A stretch of 41,326 nucleotides of DNA from Lachnospiraceae bacterium (GTDB lineage: Bacteria; Bacillota; Clostridia; Lachnospirales; Lachnospiraceae), in contig JAILHY010000001.1 of NCBI GenBank assembly GCA_024695575.1, positions 1-41,326 of the forward strand, given 5' to 3'. Made by a program: the position numbers and the translations under genes. Shown piece after piece: positions 36,639 to 41,326 of the stretch. The notes beneath the pieces are model-generated. The model was given only the letters and a program-made list of their open reading frames with translations. It did not search any database and was not told where the DNA came from. How positions within the stretch are numbered: position 1 is the stretch's first letter; each line of letters starts with the position of its first letter.

Positions 36639-37943
36639 TTATGAAAAGCTTATATTATCCGCATTCTTTATGTATACAGGTGGGATCAATACTTCTTTTC
36701 GCCCGTTGACCGAAGGTCTTTCATCAAGATACCCTGTCCAAAGATCCGAGAAGCCGACTCCCAGGCTGAATTCAGGGTTTTCTGCGGAAGTATCCACTAT
36801 CCTGTGCCAGCCCTCTTTTTCCATGTCGAATACGGAAGACTCAACGTACACGTCTCTGATACGGGATTTCTCGCCCCCCGCTATCACAATTGGAGCCTCC
36901 GATCGCATATGCATGTGATCGACCCGGATGTCATGGACCTTACCTGGGATCCTGTCCACTCCCTCTCTCTTGGCAGAAGAAAGAAAGATCGGCTCGCCTT
37001 CACCCCACCAGGTGCAGATTCCTGTCTTTCTTTTTGCACAATCCGCAAAGTTCCTGGTGTTTCCGGTAACATGACTTACATGGATATTGTAGATCTCACC
37101 GCCGTCCCTTGACCAGATTCCGAATCCTCTGATACAGTCTCTCACAATGCAGTTTGAGATCATCACATCGTGGATGTCACCCCAGGTTTCAGTCCCTATC
37201 TTAAGAGCTGTACAGTTTGTGGAAAGAATGCAGTCACTGATTATGATATCCTTACAATCCCCATACTTTTCGTGCATTGGAGCAGTGGATTTAAGTACTA
37301 TGCAATCATCTCCCGCCTTGATCCTGCAGCCTCTGATCATCACATTCTTACAGGAGTCGGGGTCGATACCGTCTGAGTTTACGCCCCGTTTATTGTTGTC
37401 GATCACGATGTTTTCGATCCTGACATTTCTGCATCCTGCCAGGTGCAGGGTCCAAAACGCCGCATCATAAAAGGTCACATCCTTAATGACCAGATCTTCC
37501 ACATCCTCTAAGAGCGAAAGCCTGGGCCTGAATCCCATGACTGCCAGCGGCCCTTCGTGAGGCCCGTCCTCGGGATCATCGTCAAAGAACACTTCCCTTC
37601 CCTGCCCATCGATCATACCCGTTCCGGATATGGTGATGTTACGCTCGTGCCTTGCATAAAGAAAGCAGCCGCCTTCCCAGCCCGTATCCTTATTATCGTC
37701 CTCAAATTCCCCGGAAAAATCTATCATATCCTCTTCATTCAGGCTGCATCTTAGGACTGCACCCCTTTCAAGATGAAGGTCGATCCCGGATCTTAACCTT
37801 AATGACCCGGAAAGAAAGGTTCCCGCAGGAATAAGAACTCTTCCGCCTTTTTTTGCCGTTTCGTCGATAGCCTTCTGAATAGCCTGCGTACAAAGGGTCT
37901 TTCCGTCAGGAACCGCCCCGTGATCAAGAATATTGCATGTCAT
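36639..37943 (-). CDS. Glycoside hydrolase family 28 (polygalacturonase-like)
   Basis: GRVLIPAGTFLSGSLRLRSGIDLHLERGAVL; NSDGIDPDSCKNVMIRGCRIKAGDDCIVLKS. Confidence 0.93.
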   Translation of the reverse strand: MTCNILDHGAVPDGKTLCTQAIQKAIDETAKKGGRVLIPAGTFLSGSLRLRSGIDLHLERGAVLRCSLNEEDMIDFSGEFEDDNKDTGWEGGCFLYARHERNITISGTGMIDGQGREVFFDDDPEDGPHEGPLAVMGFRPRLSLLEDVEDLVIKDVTFYDAAFWTLHLAGCRNVRIENIVIDNNKRGVNSDGIDPDSCKNVMIRGCRIKAGDDCIVLKSTAPMHEKYGDCKDIIISDCILSTNCTALKIGTETWGDIHDVMISNCIVRDCIRGFGIWSRDGGEIYNIHVSHVTGNTRNFADCAKRKTGICTWWGEGEPIFLSSAKREGVDRIPGKVHDIRVDHMHMRSEAPIVIAGGEKSRIRDVYVESSVFDMEKEGWHRIVDTSAENPEFSLGVGFSDLWTGYLDERPSVNGRKEVLIPPVYIKNADNISFS

Positions 37944-39339
37944 ACTTGCTTAAAACCTTTCCTGTAAAGTCTGTTTCCAGCCTTACTCCCCGTTTACCCG
38001 ACCAGATCTCCCGGCCGTTTATCTTAAAGAAAGCTTTGTTTCCCACTGATTCTGCAGTATAAACATCTTCCCCGAAGTATTGTTCATACTTTGAGTCTGC
38101 ACCGGTCACGCTTCCCCAAATGAGCTTATCTCTTACCCTGTCAACTCCGAACATTCTTGATACATACTCAAGTACGGACAGAAGCGCAGGTCCGTAGGCA
38201 TCCTGAGGCCCTGTAGTCCCTTCCGAAGAAGGCTTTCCGGTGAAAGGATCATACTGCTGTACAAACACGCATTCTTCGCCTATTGCACGGAAAAGGCTGT
38301 TTCCAAGAACGGGTATCAGGGAATAATATCCATAATTTTCCAAAGCCCTTATCGCCCTCTGGTAGGTAAGCGCCTCAGGCTGTCCGCTCCAGTTGTTTAT
38401 CCGCTCATTTCTAAACAGAGGATCTATTACGGAAACGGAAGGAAGCGGCATCTTTGTCCAGAATTCCCTGGGGTTTATGAGATGCTCCTTAACAAATCTT
38501 TCGGCTTCTTTGTCGCCCATACTCTTCCAGTACATCATCCGGAGATTGTTATGGATAAGAGAAGGCATCATCTTGTGATCCTTGTCCCTGTCAAAGAACG
38601 CGCCCCTGTTTTCGTCCCAAAGGTATTCTTTTATCCTGTTTCTTACCTTAATCGCATCTTCTTTATGCTTGCTTGAAAGTTCTTCTTTTCCCAAAAGCAT
38701 TGCGATGGCAGAAAGGGTTTCCCTGGCGTTTACGGAAAAACTCATAAAATCCATGGAAGCCATTGGCACTACTTTAAATCCCTCAGGTGGAGTTTCTTTG
38801 TCCCAGGCGTTTGGAGCGTCTGCGTAACGTTCTGCATTGTCTTCACCGGTGTCGTACTTACCCCATGACTCTAAGCATCCGTCACCGTCAGAATCCCTTA
38901 CTGCCCAAAGGTAATCGTCGTATTTGATCAAAACCTCATAAAGTCTTTCAAGAAACTCAGGATCTTTGCCCGTCAGATACCATACATCCAAGGCAGGATC
39001 GGGAAAGCAGAAACCCTGAAACTTATCAAACTGCGGTATCAGCCTGCCATCGCTGTATTCGATGCTCCCCGGAAGTCTTCCGTCAGCGCGTTGATGATCC
39101 ATAAAGATCTTCTGATTGTTAAGGGCAACCTCAAGGTTTCTTTTTGCGTACATGGCACCGCCCATGGGCTGAGTCTCTATCCAGACCTTCTCGTAGCCGC
39201 CGCCCTCGATCAGCACCTTGTAACCTGCAAAATCCCTGATATTACCTATGCACTTTTGCTCAGCGGAATCCGAAAGCTTCTGTACAAGCGGATCATCCGT
39301 CTGAAAAACTACTTTTGTATGAGTCATTAGACTTGTCAT
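37924..39339 (-). CDS. MGH1-like (alpha/alpha)6 glycoside hydrolase
   Basis: WIETQPMGGAMYAKRNLEVALNNQKIFMDHQRADGRLPGSI, FCFPDPALDVWYLTG, RDSDGDGCLESWGKYDTGED; overlaps GH28 start and upstream permease stop (ATGA). Confidence 0.78.
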   Translation of the reverse strand: MTSLMTHTKVVFQTDDPLVQKLSDSAEQKCIGNIRDFAGYKVLIEGGGYEKVWIETQPMGGAMYAKRNLEVALNNQKIFMDHQRADGRLPGSIEYSDGRLIPQFDKFQGFCFPDPALDVWYLTGKDPEFLERLYEVLIKYDDYLWAVRDSDGDGCLESWGKYDTGEDNAERYADAPNAWDKETPPEGFKVVPMASMDFMSFSVNARETLSAIAMLLGKEELSSKHKEDAIKVRNRIKEYLWDENRGAFFDRDKDHKMMPSLIHNNLRMMYWKSMGDKEAERFVKEHLINPREFWTKMPLPSVSVIDPLFRNERINNWSGQPEALTYQRAIRALENYGYYSLIPVLGNSLFRAIGEECVFVQQYDPFTGKPSSEGTTGPQDAYGPALLSVLEYVSRMFGVDRVRDKLIWGSVTGADSKYEQYFGEDVYTAESVGNKAFFKINGREIWSGKRGVRLETDFTGKVLSKYDMQYS

Positions 39340-40178
39340 CCCTTCAGTCCGCTGGTTCCGATACCTTCCACCAGGTATTTGTTAAAGAAAAGAAAGATCA
39401 GAAATACCGGGATCAGCGAGAGTGTGGACATTGCAAACATAGCGCCGTAATCCGTTACTGATGCAGAATCGGCAAATAACTTGATGGCTATGGAAGCCGT
39501 ATAGGACTGGGGCCTTGAGAGATAAAGAAGGGGGCCCATATAATCGTCCCATTTCCAGTAAAACTGGATGATTATGGTGGTCACTATGGCAGGCTTTAAC
39601 AAAGGAAGTATGATCCTTGCATAGATCCCGTATTTGCTGCATCCGTCGATCTTGGCAGCTTCGTCGAGCTCCCTTGGTATACCCTGCATAAACTGCATCA
39701 TCTGATAGATAAAGAAGGCCTGTCCGCAAAAGTAAGGAAGTATAAGCGGCACATACCCGGGCACCAGATGAAGCCTGTAATATATGAGATACTGGGGGAT
39801 CATGATGACCTGACCGGGGAGCATCATGGTCGCAAGCATACAGGTAAACCATAAGCCCCTGCCCCTGAACCTGATCCTTGAAAGCGCGTAAGCCACAAGG
39901 GAAGAAGAAAGCACTGTTCCGAAAGTGGCAATGGACGTGATGAACAGGGAGTTTCTGAAGAAAACGTCAAATCCCGTTCCGCCAAAACCTCTCCAGCCTC
40001 TTGCGTAATTGTCCCACTTGGCGCCGTCCGGTATCAGGCTTAAGGTTCCCCTCAAGATCTCCGCATTATCCTTGATCGAACCGCTTACCATCCATAATAC
40101 GGGATAGATCATAATGAATCCGAAGCCAAGTACAAGAACATGATATAAGGTTTTTCTGAATATCTTTTTGGTCTTCAT
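39336..40178 (-). CDS. Carbohydrate ABC transporter permease (MalG-like)
   Basis: ELDEAAKIDGCSKYGIYARIILPLLKPAIVT EAA loop; start trimmed to ATG 40178 after GGGAGAAGG. Confidence 0.93.
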   Translation of the reverse strand: MKTKKIFRKTLYHVLVLGFGFIMIYPVLWMVSGSIKDNAEILRGTLSLIPDGAKWDNYARGWRGFGGTGFDVFFRNSLFITSIATFGTVLSSSLVAYALSRIRFRGRGLWFTCMLATMMLPGQVIMIPQYLIYYRLHLVPGYVPLILPYFCGQAFFIYQMMQFMQGIPRELDEAAKIDGCSKYGIYARIILPLLKPAIVTTIIIQFYWKWDDYMGPLLYLSRPQSYTASIAIKLFADSASVTDYGAMFAMSTLSLIPVFLIFLFFNKYLVEGIGTSGLKG

Positions 40179-40188
40179 ATCCTTCTCC

Positions 40189-41106
40189 CTACGAATCTGC
40201 GGCATTAAATACCCAGAACTTCGAACTTCTGAATATAAGCAGCGTGATGATGCTCATGACTACCAGCATTACCCAACTCATGGCGCAGGCGTATCCCATG
40301 TGGTTGTATCTGAACGCCTGGTTATAAACGTTGAGCGCATAAAGCATTGTTCCGTTGTTTGGTCCGCCTCCCGTTATGACAAATGCCTGGGTGAAGGTCA
40401 TGAAGGCCGCTATGGTCTGCATTACAAGGTTATAAAGAATAATGGGGGAAAGGCAGGGCAACGTGATCTTTACAAAACGCTGGAATCCGTTTGCTCCGTC
40501 TATTTCGGCCGCTTCGTAGTAAGTTGAAGGTATTTCTTTTAACCCTGCTGCAAATATGATCATCGAGGAGCCAAACTGCCATGCCGCCATAAGGATCAGC
40601 GGGTAGATAGCCAGTTTTTCGTCTCCGAACCAGTTGATCTTTGAAAAGCCCAGATTACCGAGTACCGAGTTAAAAAGGCCCTTTCTTGCGAAAAGCTGTT
40701 TCCAGACCAAAGCTACTGCCACCGATCCGCCCACAAGAGACGGCACGTAGTAAAGAGACCTGTATAGAGTTACCAGTTTACTCTTTCTTGTGAGGACAAA
40801 AGCCACAAGCAGGGCAAAAGAAAGCTTTACCGGCACTGAGATGAGCACGTACTGAAGGGTCTTAAGTATAGACTTTGTAAACACTTCATCCTTAAACAGT
40901 CTCAAGAAGTTTTCAAGCCCCACAAATACCGCTTTTTTGCTTCCAAGGGAATAGTCCGTAAAAGAATATCCCAAAGACATGCAGATCGGTATGAGCGAAA
41001 AGCACACAAATCCGAAGATGAAGGGCGCCGCAAATACGTAACCTACCACATTGTCATCGTAGATGCTCAGTTTCTTTCTTTTTGCTTCAATTCTCTTCTT
41101 TTCCAA
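40189..41106 (-). CDS. Sugar ABC transporter permease (MalF-like)
   Basis: YEAAEIDGANGFQRFVKITLPCLSPIIL; TTG start after GGGGG. Confidence 0.92.
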   Translation of the reverse strand: MEKKRIEAKRKKLSIYDDNVVGYVFAAPFIFGFVCFSLIPICMSLGYSFTDYSLGSKKAVFVGLENFLRLFKDEVFTKSILKTLQYVLISVPVKLSFALLVAFVLTRKSKLVTLYRSLYYVPSLVGGSVAVALVWKQLFARKGLFNSVLGNLGFSKINWFGDEKLAIYPLILMAAWQFGSSMIIFAAGLKEIPSTYYEAAEIDGANGFQRFVKITLPCLSPIILYNLVMQTIAAFMTFTQAFVITGGGPNNGTMLYALNVYNQAFRYNHMGYACAMSWVMLVVMSIITLLIFRSSKFWVFNAADS

Positions 41107-41123
41107 GGTCTCATTGCCCCCTT

Positions 41124-41153
41124 TAAAAATCCCACCCGACAGGCGGGTGGGAT
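41124..41153 (-). terminator. Hairpin + U-tract between SBP and permease genes
   Basis: Reverse strand ATCCCACCCG-CCTGT-CGGGTGGGAT then TTTTA; 10-bp perfect stem. Confidence 0.85.
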
Positions 41154-41173
41154 GTATGAACTTTCGTTACTTC

Positions 41174-41326
41174 TTACTTAAAGATCGCCTTAGCGTCCTC
41201 ATAGGTCTTCTTTGCTGCCTCAGATGCCGTGATCTCGTCGTTTACCACCTGCTGGATGTAGTTTAAGTAATTATCCTGTACCTGATCCTGTCCGTCGGGA
41301 GAAAGAACATTGTACTCCCAAGGAGT
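41174..41326 (-). CDS. Extracellular solute-binding protein, C-terminal fragment (5' end beyond window)
   Basis: Reverse strand TPWEYNVLSPDGQDQVQDNYLNYIQQVVNDEITASEAAKKTYEDAKAIFK*, upstream of two sugar permeases. Confidence 0.78.
   Translation of the reverse strand, partial: TPWEYNVLSPDGQDQVQDNYLNYIQQVVNDEITASEAAKKTYEDAKAIFK

Noticed and set aside
1-41326. CRISPR arrays, tRNA/rRNA genes, prophage, transposons or integrons
   Set aside because: No regularly spaced repeats, integrase/transposase motifs, or recognisable tRNA/rRNA sequence found on reading both strands; short RNAs could still be missed without covariance searches.

Overview
The window looks like a gene-dense, low-mobility chromosomal segment from a Gram-positive anaerobe, most likely Lachnospiraceae/Clostridia (inferred from gene content and style; no marker gene present). 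I saw no rRNA, tRNA, CRISPR array, transposase or phage genes. Main blocks: (1) the N-terminus of a CBM34-type alpha-glycosidase; (2) a zinc-ribbon membrane protein with an Asp/Ser/Trp-rich tail; (3) a pyrR-uracil permease operon with a readable PyrR attenuator; (4) a membrane acyltransferase abutting, tail to tail, an operon of ATP-grasp, MurT-like and GatD-like genes, in which the GatD-like protein lacks the expected catalytic Cys and His and the MurT-like protein lacks one zinc-ribbon Cys; (5) a methyl-accepting chemotaxis protein; (6) a plus-strand run of RlmI-like methyltransferase, P-loop kinase/GNAT fusion and HerA-like (DUF853) ATPase, then a tightly coupled cassette of EAL phosphodiesterase, VTC polyphosphate polymerase, CotH kinase (single-base frameshift) and DUF4956; (7) a GH31/YesMN/sugar ABC locus; (8) a tandem-TPM protein, zinc-ribbon protein and small protein; (9) MATE, CPA2 antiporter and exonuclease genes; (10) a second glycan locus (esterase, GH31, GH28, MGH1-like, ABC permeases, partial SBP). 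The best candidates for undescribed biology are the glutaminase-dead MurT/GatD-like operon and the EAL-VTC-CotH-DUF4956 cassette. All family calls come from motif recognition by eye, without database searches.
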